A DNA stretch of 64,000 bases from Kistimonas sp964291505. GTDB taxonomy: Bacteria; Pseudomonadota; Gammaproteobacteria; Pseudomonadales; Endozoicomonadaceae. The notes below the pieces were generated by a model. The model saw nothing but the letters and a program-made list of their open reading frames with translations, was not told where the DNA came from and ran no database searches. Both the position numbers and the translations under genes were made by a program. Below are positions 16,922 through 25,952 of the stretch, in pieces; position 1 is the first letter of the stretch; each line of letters begins with the position of its first letter. The stretch covers positions 62,001 through 126,000 of the forward strand of contig OZ220199.1 of assembly GCA_964291505.2 (NCBI GenBank). Direction: 5' to 3'.

Positions 16922-18652
16922 TCAGTTATTAGTAGACTGTTTGCCTGTAGCACTATTAACGACAGATTGATAAAGGTAGCCCCCCACATACAGACAGATA
17001 CTCAAGACTAACAATACAAGCACCCGAACCATTGAGTTGGCGCCAGACAAGTCAAACAGTATGACTTTCAGTGCCGCGACGGTAAAAATAATCAGGGCTG
17101 ATTTACCAATGGTTTTATCCTTAACAACCAATGCCAATAACAACAATATGACACCATACACAGCCCACACGGCAGACAGGTAAATGTCTTCGTTAATCCA
17201 TTCAACCATGCAGGCAATAAAGCCCAGATGGCCGGCATAAAGCATGAGGGTTGCATTACTCTCAGACAACTCTCGTTTGTTCGCAAACCAGTACATGCCG
17301 TACAACAATGCAGCGTAAGCTAATAAGGCCGCTATCGGCATCGGTGTTTTGAAATCTGTATCGAGCAATACATCCAGCAGCAACATGCCATAACCCAGTA
17401 AAAACAAACCGCCACAGGCTAACATCACGGGTACAACAGCCTGTTGATGATTCCGTAAGCGTGAAGACACGAAGACAAAAATAAATGGTATCGATAATAC
17501 CGCCCAAGGCAGCCATTTCCCGGAAAGCTCAGCAAGGAAAACCGCATGCACAACCACCCATGAGCAGTAATAACTCACCAATACGGCGCCCTGTGACAAT
17601 GTGTCCTTACCTTGGTAGAAGCGACTCGCACAAGCATATAAAAACCAGACAAATACACCACTGCCCAGTGCGAAGTAATTCACCAGATCCGGAATATGCT
17701 TGGCAAGAATCGCATATTCGATACCGTAAAAAAGAAACAACGCCAATCCATGCGCAAGCGTTGTATCTTTTTCTATAGGGGATTTGTGATAGAGCGAGAA
17801 AAGCAGTGTAGTACCCGCAAAAATGACAAACTGAATCAGCTGGTAGCCTGCAGCCAGCTGCCATTGCTGGCCACCGTTACTGCGCCAAATCAAATCAAAC
17901 CCCAATATGGCCAGGTACATTGGCAACAAATAGGTAATGCGTCGCCCTTCAAGCAGCGAACAGAATGAGAACAGTACGCTCCAGGCACTGTAATAGATAA
18001 CCAGATCCAATAATTGCGGGTTATCAGAATGAATCAGAAAGGGGCTGGCATAAATGCAGATTTCTGAAAAAATAAGATAAACACTATTTTCAAAGCGTCG
18101 ACTGAGCCAGATACCCAGTAAAGTTGTCACCGCAACCAGCGCGGTAGCCTGAACATGAGTATAGAATTCGTAATTCAAGTGAGCGACGAATGTAGTGATA
18201 TACAGTACCACCAGGCCCGCTGCAGGAAGATATGCAGCATACTGTTTATCTTTTTTATCAAAATACAAACTGATGACAACCAGAGCAATACCGCTTAAAT
18301 AAGCGATGCCAATCTGGCGAACCGGCGTTAGCCAGCCGGTATCATAAACCAGCTTGAGAAAGTACACAGCCGCCAAAATAAACGTGATACCTGCACACCA
18401 GGCCATGATTCTGCTTGTGGGAAGCGAGGCATCCTTTTTAGCCATCTGAAAATCATAACCATAATCTTCATACACAACAGCCTTGGCATCTGAGGCATGA
18501 TGCCCACCCCGGTTCTGCTTTGAGCCTGTTGCTTTTTCTTGAGCAGCTTCTGACGGCCCGACAGGATCTTGAGCAAAGAGCCGTTCTTCGATTCGTGCCA
18601 AGCGATTTTCTATCGCTTGAATCCTTTGGTTCAATTTTTCAAGACCATCCAT
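16922..18652 (-). CDS. DUF2339 polytopic membrane protein
   Basis: The ATG at 18652 is preferred over a TTG at 18667 because GGAG lies about 7 nt before it; the product is 576 residues. A short N-terminal coiled coil (LEKLNQRIQAIENRLARIEERL) and a charged linker precede about 15 or more hydrophobic helices from residue 80 to the end. This is the arrangement of DUF2339 inner-membrane proteins. The family's function is not established; many members sit near envelope genes. There is a hairpin terminator downstream. Confidence 0.75.
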   Translation of the reverse strand: MDGLEKLNQRIQAIENRLARIEERLFAQDPVGPSEAAQEKATGSKQNRGGHHASDAKAVVYEDYGYDFQMAKKDASLPTSRIMAWCAGITFILAAVYFLKLVYDTGWLTPVRQIGIAYLSGIALVVISLYFDKKDKQYAAYLPAAGLVVLYITTFVAHLNYEFYTHVQATALVAVTTLLGIWLSRRFENSVYLIFSEICIYASPFLIHSDNPQLLDLVIYYSAWSVLFSFCSLLEGRRITYLLPMYLAILGFDLIWRSNGGQQWQLAAGYQLIQFVIFAGTTLLFSLYHKSPIEKDTTLAHGLALFLFYGIEYAILAKHIPDLVNYFALGSGVFVWFLYACASRFYQGKDTLSQGAVLVSYYCSWVVVHAVFLAELSGKWLPWAVLSIPFIFVFVSSRLRNHQQAVVPVMLACGGLFLLGYGMLLLDVLLDTDFKTPMPIAALLAYAALLYGMYWFANKRELSESNATLMLYAGHLGFIACMVEWINEDIYLSAVWAVYGVILLLLALVVKDKTIGKSALIIFTVAALKVILFDLSGANSMVRVLVLLVLSICLYVGGYLYQSVVNSATGKQSTNN

Positions 18653-18870
18653 GTCACACTCCAACACTCTTTACCGGTTTTTAGCTAAAGATCAGTGTAA
18701 TCAATCAGCCTAGCTAAAGCACGTTGATACGCCCCCATCAATACGTTTAAGGACACACACTGATTTGCAATAAAAGGATATCCAGCAATTCATAAAACAC
18801 TGAAGATACTATTTATTGAAAGTATCCTCACGGGATTCATAACACGCTCTGAATACCCCGTTTATTTCAA

Positions 18871-20301
18871 TCATTGACTTCCGTTTTTATAGTGCTTATA
18901 CAGCCTGTTCATGATTTTCGTGTACCCCTTATCATCAAAATACTTTTTCATATCCTTATGGGTTTCCTTCGCCAGGAAGCCACCTATCAATAACCCTTGC
19001 CCCAGAGTTTTTATGGTACTTGTGGTTTCTCCGGCAGCATTCATGGAGTCGTACCAGCCATAAGGCGTCTCTATATTGGGAAAGTGCTTTCTGGCTTCTA
19101 CAGCCATATCAATCGCCACATCAGGATCAACCATATAGGCTAACCCAATGGTTCTCGGTGTTGCGGCATCATACGGTGTATTTTCTTTTTTGAGCGCAAG
19201 CGCAGGGACACCGAAGTTGTAGTACCCGCCATGGATTCCGGTACAGGCACTTAACATAAAAGGTAGATTATGAGACTTCCTGAAATCGTTATGAGCTCTG
19301 ACGAAGTGTTTAAAATAGCGAAAGGCGTCACCTGTAAACTTCTCCTGATCCAGCCAGAGCATGGGCACCAATGGATAATACAGCGCTCCTGAACCACTCT
19401 GTAACGACACAATCTCCTCACCGGTTGTCAGTTGATAATCTGTGATATCAAGCACCAGGCGCGTAAAGGCTGTTTCTGGAATCGCCGCATTCCCCAGATC
19501 GCTGGTCACCAATATGCCCGCGATCACCCCGGGCATGGCCTCTTCCACAAACTGGGTGGTATGCCGCTTGAATTTTTTCAGACCGGTATCCCAGCTTTTA
19601 TGCATCAAGCCCTCTACCGGATCATAGAATTTGCTCCACCCTACCGCCTGTCTTTGTAAAAAGTCACTGGCCAGTTGCGTAATCTCTTGCCTGACGGGAT
19701 TCGCTGAAGCTTTGTACGCGCCAATGATGGCCATTAACGAGAACACCAGCTTTGAATTATTGGCGGTTGAAACCGTCTCGGTGCCGCTTTGTAACCCTTT
19801 GGAGATATAATGCCCCCCATGCAAGAGCCCCTCCCAGCCACTCAGGGTAAATAGTGTATTGAGTATTTTCCTGATTCTTTCATGGGCTTTGGCTGCCTCC
19901 TCTCCCCCCACCTTGGACATCTCCAAAAGGATTGTTAAATACGTTGAAATGTAGGTTGTTTTTACATAATCCCTTCGACTGATTATCTCCCCGGTTTTTC
20001 TGTCCACCTCGATATTCCCATAAGGAAAACCGGATACAGGCTCTACACCGACGCCATCCCTGAAATAATTCAAATTATTGTTCAAGAGTTCCCTGATCTC
20101 CCGTGGAAAGACTCCCGGTCTTACCTTGAGTTGGTCAATGCGGTATATCGTCTCAGAAGTATTGTCAGGATCTGCACTCAGCCTCTTTTTATCCTGCACA
20201 TATTGATCACTCGCTACACATACAGCCGCACCAAGTAACGGGCAGAAAGGCAGGAAAACTCGAAAAACAATCCCAAAGAAAAACACAGACAACAGCTTCA
20301 T
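18871..20301 (-). CDS. Secreted alpha-helical protein, possibly (alpha/alpha)-barrel glycosidase-like
   Basis: From ATG 20301 (a GTG at 20313 is possible) the product is 476 residues with a hydrophobic signal sequence (MKLLSVFFFGIVFRVFLPF...). The rest is helical with Gly/aromatic turns (LSGWEGLLHGGHY, GIHGGYYNFGVPALAL, TPYGWYDSMNAAGET, LGQGLLIGGF). Such motifs recall (alpha/alpha)6-barrel glycosidases or polysaccharide lyases, but I cannot name a family. No transmembrane segment beyond the signal. Likely periplasmic or secreted. The SD is weak (GGA close to the ATG). It is monocistronic, with no carbohydrate gene nearby apart from the distant GH18. Confidence 0.55.
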   Translation of the reverse strand: MKLLSVFFFGIVFRVFLPFCPLLGAAVCVASDQYVQDKKRLSADPDNTSETIYRIDQLKVRPGVFPREIRELLNNNLNYFRDGVGVEPVSGFPYGNIEVDRKTGEIISRRDYVKTTYISTYLTILLEMSKVGGEEAAKAHERIRKILNTLFTLSGWEGLLHGGHYISKGLQSGTETVSTANNSKLVFSLMAIIGAYKASANPVRQEITQLASDFLQRQAVGWSKFYDPVEGLMHKSWDTGLKKFKRHTTQFVEEAMPGVIAGILVTSDLGNAAIPETAFTRLVLDITDYQLTTGEEIVSLQSGSGALYYPLVPMLWLDQEKFTGDAFRYFKHFVRAHNDFRKSHNLPFMLSACTGIHGGYYNFGVPALALKKENTPYDAATPRTIGLAYMVDPDVAIDMAVEARKHFPNIETPYGWYDSMNAAGETTSTIKTLGQGLLIGGFLAKETHKDMKKYFDDKGYTKIMNRLYKHYKNGSQ

Positions 20302-20779
20302 AATCCGTACCACAGGGTTGCAGGAAGATTGCTCTTTCTCAACTCAGACAACTCTGCAATGGCAACGTACCCATTTGCGATGAACGACACGGAACCACTG
20401 AACGACACATGCACAACAACTATAGTCCAGCATTGAAATAACCATACAAATTAGACAGTCAAAACAAACGATCGACCAAGACAAACTTTCAGGGAGACTA
20501 AAACAATCAATTCGTACATTTGTTCATTTAGAGAGCCAATGGCAGCATCTTCAGAAATTGAGACGGACGTGTAGTTTTTGCTTGCCGCCAGCGTTGTTGC
20601 GCCTTACTCTCTCCGACATATGATCGGGAAATCTCTGTAACGTTTCCGGTCAGAGTATGTCGGTTAACATCTATATCGGTTACCGTGTACGGGAGTTAGC
20701 CTACCCCTCAAGCTCCCTTGCAAAATGTGACGCTGAACGTTTTTATCCCTGACACACGTCTGGTGAAGAGTCCCCCCCT
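20302..20779. other. Intergenic region upstream of divergent genes
   Basis: About 480 bp separate the secreted helical protein (minus) from the duplicated dedA leader (plus). No frame or RNA gene is recognised. Confidence 0.35.
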
Positions 20780-20919
20780 CACCCATTAGAAAACGATGTC
20801 ACTGAACCACCTTTACGACAAGGTACACGTAGATGCTTGATTCCTTTGTCACCCATTAGAAAACGATGTCACTGAACCACCTTTACGACAAGGTACACGT
20901 AGATGCTTGATTCCTTTGT
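20780..20919 (+). repeat. Perfect 70-bp tandem duplication spanning the dedA translation start
   Basis: Positions 20780-20849 and 20850-20919 are identical over all 70 bases. The unit contains the SD region, the start codon and the first codons of dedA. The upstream copy therefore presents a duplicate ATG at 20833 that runs eight codons (MLDSFVTH) to a TAG in the second copy. Complete identity indicates a recent duplication. Confidence 0.97.
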
Positions 20920-21580
20920 ATCTATTTTCTTAGCCCTGTGGCACCAAGATTTTGTCGCCCTGCAGCATCCTGAAAGCATGCTCATGATCTATGCCTGCCT
21001 GACCTTCGTGATCTGGCTTGAGAGTGCCTTCCTGCCCGCAGCACCACTGCCCTGCGACAGCGTGGTGATTCTGGCTGGCACCCTCGGTGCCATGGGTGTG
21101 ATTGATTTTAAGGTGATCGTCGTTCTATTAATCTTGGCATCTGCCGTAGGCAGCTGGTTTGCCTATATCCAGGGACGATGGCTGGATCACCTGCCACGCG
21201 TCAAAGGGTGGGTGCACAGGGTACCGGCACACCGGATGCAAACGGTTGATACCTTGCTGAATCGCCATGGCGTGATTGCCCTGTTTGTTGCCCGATTCAT
21301 CCCCGTCGTTCGCTCGCTGTTACCGCTAATGATGGGTTTGAGAGTTAAGAACCAGAGCCGCTTTTTTCGTTTTGCCGGACTTAGCGCAGCAGCCTGGGTG
21401 GTGCTTCTGACCGGTATAGGTTACACACTGACGCTATTGCCAGAGAACATTGCCCGTATCACCACAATGGTGTTGATGATTGCACCGTTTGCTACCTTGG
21501 GACTGGCCATCGCGAGTGTCGCTACTGGCTGGCTCCTTCGTCGCTACAAGAAAACGCCTCCACTACCTGCGGTTGAATAA
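20903..21580 (+). CDS. DedA-family inner-membrane protein (VTT domain)
   Basis: This 225-residue polytopic protein begins at ATG 20903 within the second copy of a 70-bp duplication. DedA landmarks are an early acidic residue in a hydrophobic re-entrant stretch (WLESAFLPAAPLPCDSVVILAG, about 38-59), GSWFAYIQGRW (about 83-93) and the basic motif ARFIPVVRSLLPLMMGL (about 130-146). DedA proteins act in undecaprenyl-phosphate or phospholipid recycling and in membrane homeostasis (family knowledge). An upstream eight-codon mini-frame created by the duplication could alter its translation. A convergent hairpin follows. Confidence 0.85.
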   Translation: MLDSFVSIFLALWHQDFVALQHPESMLMIYACLTFVIWLESAFLPAAPLPCDSVVILAGTLGAMGVIDFKVIVVLLILASAVGSWFAYIQGRWLDHLPRVKGWVHRVPAHRMQTVDTLLNRHGVIALFVARFIPVVRSLLPLMMGLRVKNQSRFFRFAGLSAAAWVVLLTGIGYTLTLLPENIARITTMVLMIAPFATLGLAIASVATGWLLRRYKKTPPLPAVE

Positions 21581-21589
21581 ACCGATATT

Positions 21590-21624
21590 CCTGGCTTCTA
21601 CAGCATCAAACTGCAGAAGCCAGG
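21590..21624. terminator. Hairpin between convergent dedA and FAD-oxidoreductase genes
   Basis: CCTGGCTTCT (21590-21599) pairs with AGAAGCCAGG (21615-21624). After one mismatch the stem continues with CAG/CTG, leaving a 7-nt loop. The stem is strong but no T-tract is evident on either side. It probably marks transcript ends of both genes. Confidence 0.55.
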
Positions 21625-21657
21625 CTACCATTGTCTGCTCACTAGGCGTCGGTGACA

Positions 21658-23001
21658 CTAACCCCATAATTTCTGCCCAAGCACCTTAGCCATAATGCTC
21701 GGTGCCAGCAGCACCAGTGGGCTTTTCAGATAGGTAAACACTTCAATAAACCGTTGATGTACCACCCTGTCCCTACCTGCCAGTTTCATGAGCGCCTTGA
21801 GGTAACCATTGGTCATGCCAAGACAGGGCGGGCGTTTTCCCCGGGTTTCCGGATAGATGAAATCGGGACAGGCAGCCATGTACCAGGGAACAGCCTTGCC
21901 CTTGGCAATCATTTTTTGTAACCGCATCATACTGGAACCCGATAAGTCAGCAGTCGTTTTTTCCAACACGCTCCGTAGTGCCTGCACATCTTTCAATGCT
22001 GCCGTTATCCCCTGTCCGTAGATCGGATTAAAACTGCATACGGCATCACCGATAACGGCAAAATGCCCCGGCCATTTTTTCATACAGTCATAACGCCGCC
22101 ATAAACTTCCAGGGCATTGATAACGGCAAGGCTCATCTATCGGAATGGCTTTCTTGAGTAGCCTGTAGATATCCGGCTGCGGCAAGGATTGGGCAAAGTC
22201 CAGATAACCGTCCAACGCCATAGGCGCCACCTCTCCACTGCCTCCCACCAGAGTAGCCATCCACTTATTATCCCCAATGGGATAGATCAGCCCGCCCCGC
22301 CGATCATAGGGAGGTTCTGCATAAATAGTCAGAACCTTCCAATCCAACGCATCAGACACCCCGGGAGGAAAGCTAAAACAACGGGTGGTGTAAGCAACCT
22401 GGACACGGATTTCGTCCTGTTCGACACTGGCAATACCAGCACCCTCCAGCCATTGAGGCGCATGAGTGCCGCGCCCACTGGCATCAATCACCAGATCGGC
22501 TGTCAGTTTATGGGAAATGCCAGCATTCTTACTGTCTGGCACCTTATAGCTAACGCCAGCAACGTGGTGCCCTGATGAAGACATCAACAGCCCGGTGACT
22601 CTCGCCGGGCTTTCAATCCGCATATTACCGACAGACAGCACCGCCTGACGTACCCGCCATTCAAACAGGGAACGGTAACACCAGCCCATATCGATACCGG
22701 AATGAAACCGGGTCTTCCACACACCGAACTGGAACCACTTAAGCTCACTGGCAGTATCTGCCGGGACAATACCATAGGCCTCCAGATCAAGCGTCGGCAA
22801 ATCAAGCAGTTGTTTCAACAGCTCAAGACCACTCGGTAGCAAAACATGGGCATGCCCCCCTTGACCGACCCCTTTATGAAGACCGTTCTCATCGTTTAGC
22901 GTGTCCTTTTCCAGCAGGACCACCTCCTTAAAATAAGGTGCGATCGCTTTAGCCGCGATTAGCCCCGCCACACTGCCGCCAATCACTACTGCTCGATACA
23001 T
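21658..23001 (-). CDS. FAD-dependent oxidoreductase/monooxygenase (PHBH-like)
   Basis: This 447-residue protein has an N-terminal dinucleotide-binding fold (VVIGGSVAGLIAAK, 5-18) and a DASGRG motif (173-178). The second FAD motif is VIGDAVCSFNPIYGQGI (315-331), as in the p-hydroxybenzoate-hydroxylase and geranylgeranyl-reductase group. It has no signal peptide or membrane anchor. The reaction is probably a hydroxylation or a double-bond reduction; the substrate is unknown. The ATG at 23001 has AGG about 7 nt upstream. It stands alone. Confidence 0.75.
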   Translation of the reverse strand: MYRAVVIGGSVAGLIAAKAIAPYFKEVVLLEKDTLNDENGLHKGVGQGGHAHVLLPSGLELLKQLLDLPTLDLEAYGIVPADTASELKWFQFGVWKTRFHSGIDMGWCYRSLFEWRVRQAVLSVGNMRIESPARVTGLLMSSSGHHVAGVSYKVPDSKNAGISHKLTADLVIDASGRGTHAPQWLEGAGIASVEQDEIRVQVAYTTRCFSFPPGVSDALDWKVLTIYAEPPYDRRGGLIYPIGDNKWMATLVGGSGEVAPMALDGYLDFAQSLPQPDIYRLLKKAIPIDEPCRYQCPGSLWRRYDCMKKWPGHFAVIGDAVCSFNPIYGQGITAALKDVQALRSVLEKTTADLSGSSMMRLQKMIAKGKAVPWYMAACPDFIYPETRGKRPPCLGMTNGYLKALMKLAGRDRVVHQRFIEVFTYLKSPLVLLAPSIMAKVLGQKLWG

Positions 23002-23300
23002 ACAGCCTGTCTCGACCCAACAGAAAAGGAATGTCTCCTGAATAACGGTGACTTGTCACCAATAACCCAGCCCACCTCAACTGATGAGACCGTGTCAGCC
23101 TAAAAGTAGCCAAATATGGAGGATTGCAACGTCATTCACATAGTTTATTGAAGACTGATAGCCCTGCGTATTTTTATGATCTCCCTGCGTCTTGATCTTC
23201 TCTTTCAGCAATGTTGGCTACCCTTAGCAACAGCGAGCGAGTGATTGCAAGGATATAACATCCGGGTTGCCCGCCATTGTTTTCAAAAGAAAGGTAAGCC

Positions 23301-24266
23301 ATGACCCATTGCTTTGTTTATGGTTTTATTCTGGACAGACCCACCAATGATCAGCCACTGACATTAGGTCAAATCTGTCACTGGCAAACAGGCGATGGCC
23401 TGCTTTGGGTACATTTGGACTACACGAACCATGAAGCTCAGGACTGGATCAACAACAGTAGCCTGCCAGATACTGTCAAAGCGTTATTACTCACAAGGCA
23501 TGCGCATACCGGTGCCCACCAAACACGGGAAGGCCTTCTCCTATCACTCTATGCAATCAATCTAAAAGACAGCCCAAAAGAAGAGGATATGACGCCGGTT
23601 CGTGGCTACTTTAGTCCACACAGGATTGTCACCGTTTCAAACCAGACGACTGCGGCCATCAGCAGTATTGCGAATCATATTCAAGAAGGCTTTGGCCCCC
23701 AAACCACGGGGAGTTTTATCATCACACTCTGTGACCGCCTGGCCAATCACAAAATTACCCTGATAGACCTGCTAGATGATCGCGTGACCGACCTTGAAGA
23801 AAGGGTGCTGACGGAGCATGATTCGGCACTGCGCAATGACATTGCTGTTATCCGCCGACAGGCTGTCTACATCCGGCGTTATGTTGCCCCCCAGCGCGAT
23901 GCCCTCATAAAACTGGTGACCACTGAAACGCCGCTGCTAAACCGGACAGATCGCCAGAAATTACACGACATCAAAGACAAACTGACTCATGTGATCAATG
24001 ACCTCGATGCCATCCGTGAACGCGCCAATGTCACCCAGGAAGAACTGATGATTCTGCAGTCCGATGCATTGAACCAGCGTGTCTATTTTCTCTCATTAGT
24101 CACAACCATTTTTCTGCCTTTAAGCTTTCTTACCGGCTTGCTCGGCGTTAATTTGGCCGGTATACCTGGTTCTCAGGACGAGCGCGCCTTCTTTATTTTC
24201 TGCGCCTTACTCTTTCTATTGTTTATTGCTCAGCTGGTGTTTTGCTATCGTCAGAAATGGCTTTAA
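23301..24266 (+). CDS. zntB: Zinc/cation transporter ZntB (CorA family)
   Basis: This 321-residue protein has a long N-terminal cytoplasmic alpha/beta domain with extended helices (about 150-255) and two C-terminal membrane helices. The first helix ends in GLLGVNLAGIPG, whose G-x-N pore motif and following GGIPG-like loop are characteristic of ZntB rather than CorA (which has GMN followed by MPEL-type sequence). ZntB transports Zn2+ across the inner membrane, probably coupled to protons. The ATG at 23301 has an AAAGG SD. The gene is convergent with the kinase, with only 41 bp between the stops. Confidence 0.85.
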   Translation: MTHCFVYGFILDRPTNDQPLTLGQICHWQTGDGLLWVHLDYTNHEAQDWINNSSLPDTVKALLLTRHAHTGAHQTREGLLLSLYAINLKDSPKEEDMTPVRGYFSPHRIVTVSNQTTAAISSIANHIQEGFGPQTTGSFIITLCDRLANHKITLIDLLDDRVTDLEERVLTEHDSALRNDIAVIRRQAVYIRRYVAPQRDALIKLVTTETPLLNRTDRQKLHDIKDKLTHVINDLDAIRERANVTQEELMILQSDALNQRVYFLSLVTTIFLPLSFLTGLLGVNLAGIPGSQDERAFFIFCALLFLLFIAQLVFCYRQKWL

Positions 24267-24307
24267 CAACAAAACCGACATCAACATCAGCTGAATGCTG
24301 TGATTTT

Positions 24308-25738
24308 TCATTCAGCATCGGAAGGAGCGTCATTCAATCGATTAACCGCCCTCTCAATGATTTCCATAGCCCATTGCCTGTCAACTTTTTTTGCGCAGAC
24401 CCAGGGATGGTATTTTATTTTAGAAACCTTCTGCCTCTTATCAGGATCAGGATGCATAAGTTGATTAATATAATCTGCTTGCAGCCTCCAGGGCTTTTTA
24501 ACTTCTATCGCACGATCATACAGTTGGTTAAACGTTTTAAAAGCTTCCTTTTCGGACAAATCATTCATAACACAGGGTTCAGGTGTTTCAAGAATAGCGG
24601 CTTTGTATGTACCATCGTCATTCAATTTTTCATATTCTCTGATAAACCTTCTAATAGCCAAAGCCTTTTCACTCCTTTGACCTGCTTCAAAATCGTTGCC
24701 ATGTGCCGCATAGGTAAACGAATGTCCACCATTACAGACCACATCATGATAAATCTTATATTGCATATGCCCTAAAGCGAAACTGTCAATCGTACTCTTC
24801 GCTCTCACCGCATATCTTGAACCCTGAAGAGAATCAAAAGCCTCTGGCGGTGTAAAATCTTCATGTGAACAGACCATTTTTTCATTTTGATAAGCGGCCT
24901 GACCAAAGTCTATTAATTTGACAAGTCCACTTTTTATATCATACATGATATTGCCTAAATTCAGGTCGGCGTGGACAATGCCAAGGCTTTCCAAATGGCT
25001 AAAGACTTCAAGCTTTTGCTGTTCAAGAAAGACAACAACATCTACAAACTCTTGATAAGATATTTCTTCGTGCCTATACATCTCACAAAGAGAATCAATA
25101 ACGGTACCTAAACGAGGGCCTTCAATGAATTCAAGTAACAATCCCTTCTTACCATCAACATTTTGAAATCCGTAACATTTTACAATATTGGGATGACAAC
25201 CAAGAAACTGAAGAATTTCAAATTCATGCTTTAGTTTTTTACAATTGCTGGCCCACTCCCTGCCATCCTCCTCTCCTCTTGCAACCTTTAATGCATAACG
25301 CCTGACAGATTCTGAAAGTGTATTGTCTTCATACAGATAAACCTCTCCAAAACGCCCCATTTGCAGCATTTTCCTGCATGAATAATGTTTAAGTGATGCT
25401 TCATCAGGTTCTAGAGGATAACTATCATCGCCATCAGGAAAGCCCTCATCTGGCTCCCTTACATAAGGCAAGGTTGCTAACAAATCATAATCAAATTCTG
25501 ACCCTATCGAGCTGAGGGACTCGACCCCAGAATCAATCTCTGAGCTGGTGCTTAAGGCAATACAAGTATTAATCGGTTCATCTTTGGTCAGTGACGTTTT
25601 ATTCGATGGAATGAATGGTGTACCCACATCATATTGTTGGGCAGTATAATCACACCAAAATATAGGCGAATCATTAACGCCTATAGAGTCATATCTCGTC
25701 CGTTCAGGCCGTGCAATATAATTCTTATCAACATTCAC
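24308..25738 (-). CDS. Eukaryotic-like protein kinase (putative effector kinase)
   Basis: This 476-residue protein starts at GTG 25738, fixed by an excellent SD (AAGGAG, 25751-25746, 7-nt spacing). An acidic, Ser-rich N-terminal region (1-115) precedes a full kinase domain. The domain has a glycine loop (MGRFGEVYLYED, 127-138), Lys151 in ALKVA, alphaC Glu172, catalytic loop HADLNLGNIM (256-265; HAD in place of HRD), DFG 277-279, PPEAF 297-301, and a subdomain XI motif DPDKRQKVSKIKYHPW. Catalytic D258, N263 and D277 are present, so it should be active. No transmembrane segment or PASTA repeats, unlike PknB-type housekeeping kinases. The region is AT-rich next to zntB. A translocated host-directed kinase is inferred. 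Confidence 0.85.
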   Translation of the reverse strand: MNVDKNYIARPERTRYDSIGVNDSPIFWCDYTAQQYDVGTPFIPSNKTSLTKDEPINTCIALSTSSEIDSGVESLSSIGSEFDYDLLATLPYVREPDEGFPDGDDSYPLEPDEASLKHYSCRKMLQMGRFGEVYLYEDNTLSESVRRYALKVARGEEDGREWASNCKKLKHEFEILQFLGCHPNIVKCYGFQNVDGKKGLLLEFIEGPRLGTVIDSLCEMYRHEEISYQEFVDVVVFLEQQKLEVFSHLESLGIVHADLNLGNIMYDIKSGLVKLIDFGQAAYQNEKMVCSHEDFTPPEAFDSLQGSRYAVRAKSTIDSFALGHMQYKIYHDVVCNGGHSFTYAAHGNDFEAGQRSEKALAIRRFIREYEKLNDDGTYKAAILETPEPCVMNDLSEKEAFKTFNQLYDRAIEVKKPWRLQADYINQLMHPDPDKRQKVSKIKYHPWVCAKKVDRQWAMEIIERAVNRLNDAPSDAE

Positions 25739-25952
25739 AATTAATCTCCTTCACTAACTGAATAAAAAAATCCCCCCTTGAATTTTTCACCCTGAGAAAA
25801 CATATTTAAAATACGCCAACAAAAAACCTCAAGAGTGACAGTTACCATAAAACCCGTCACTCTCCCCCACTAATATGCGACACTAATATTTTCCGTCACC
25901 CTTTATAAATGACATATATAAATCAATCAAAAGACGACTATTAACTACATCA

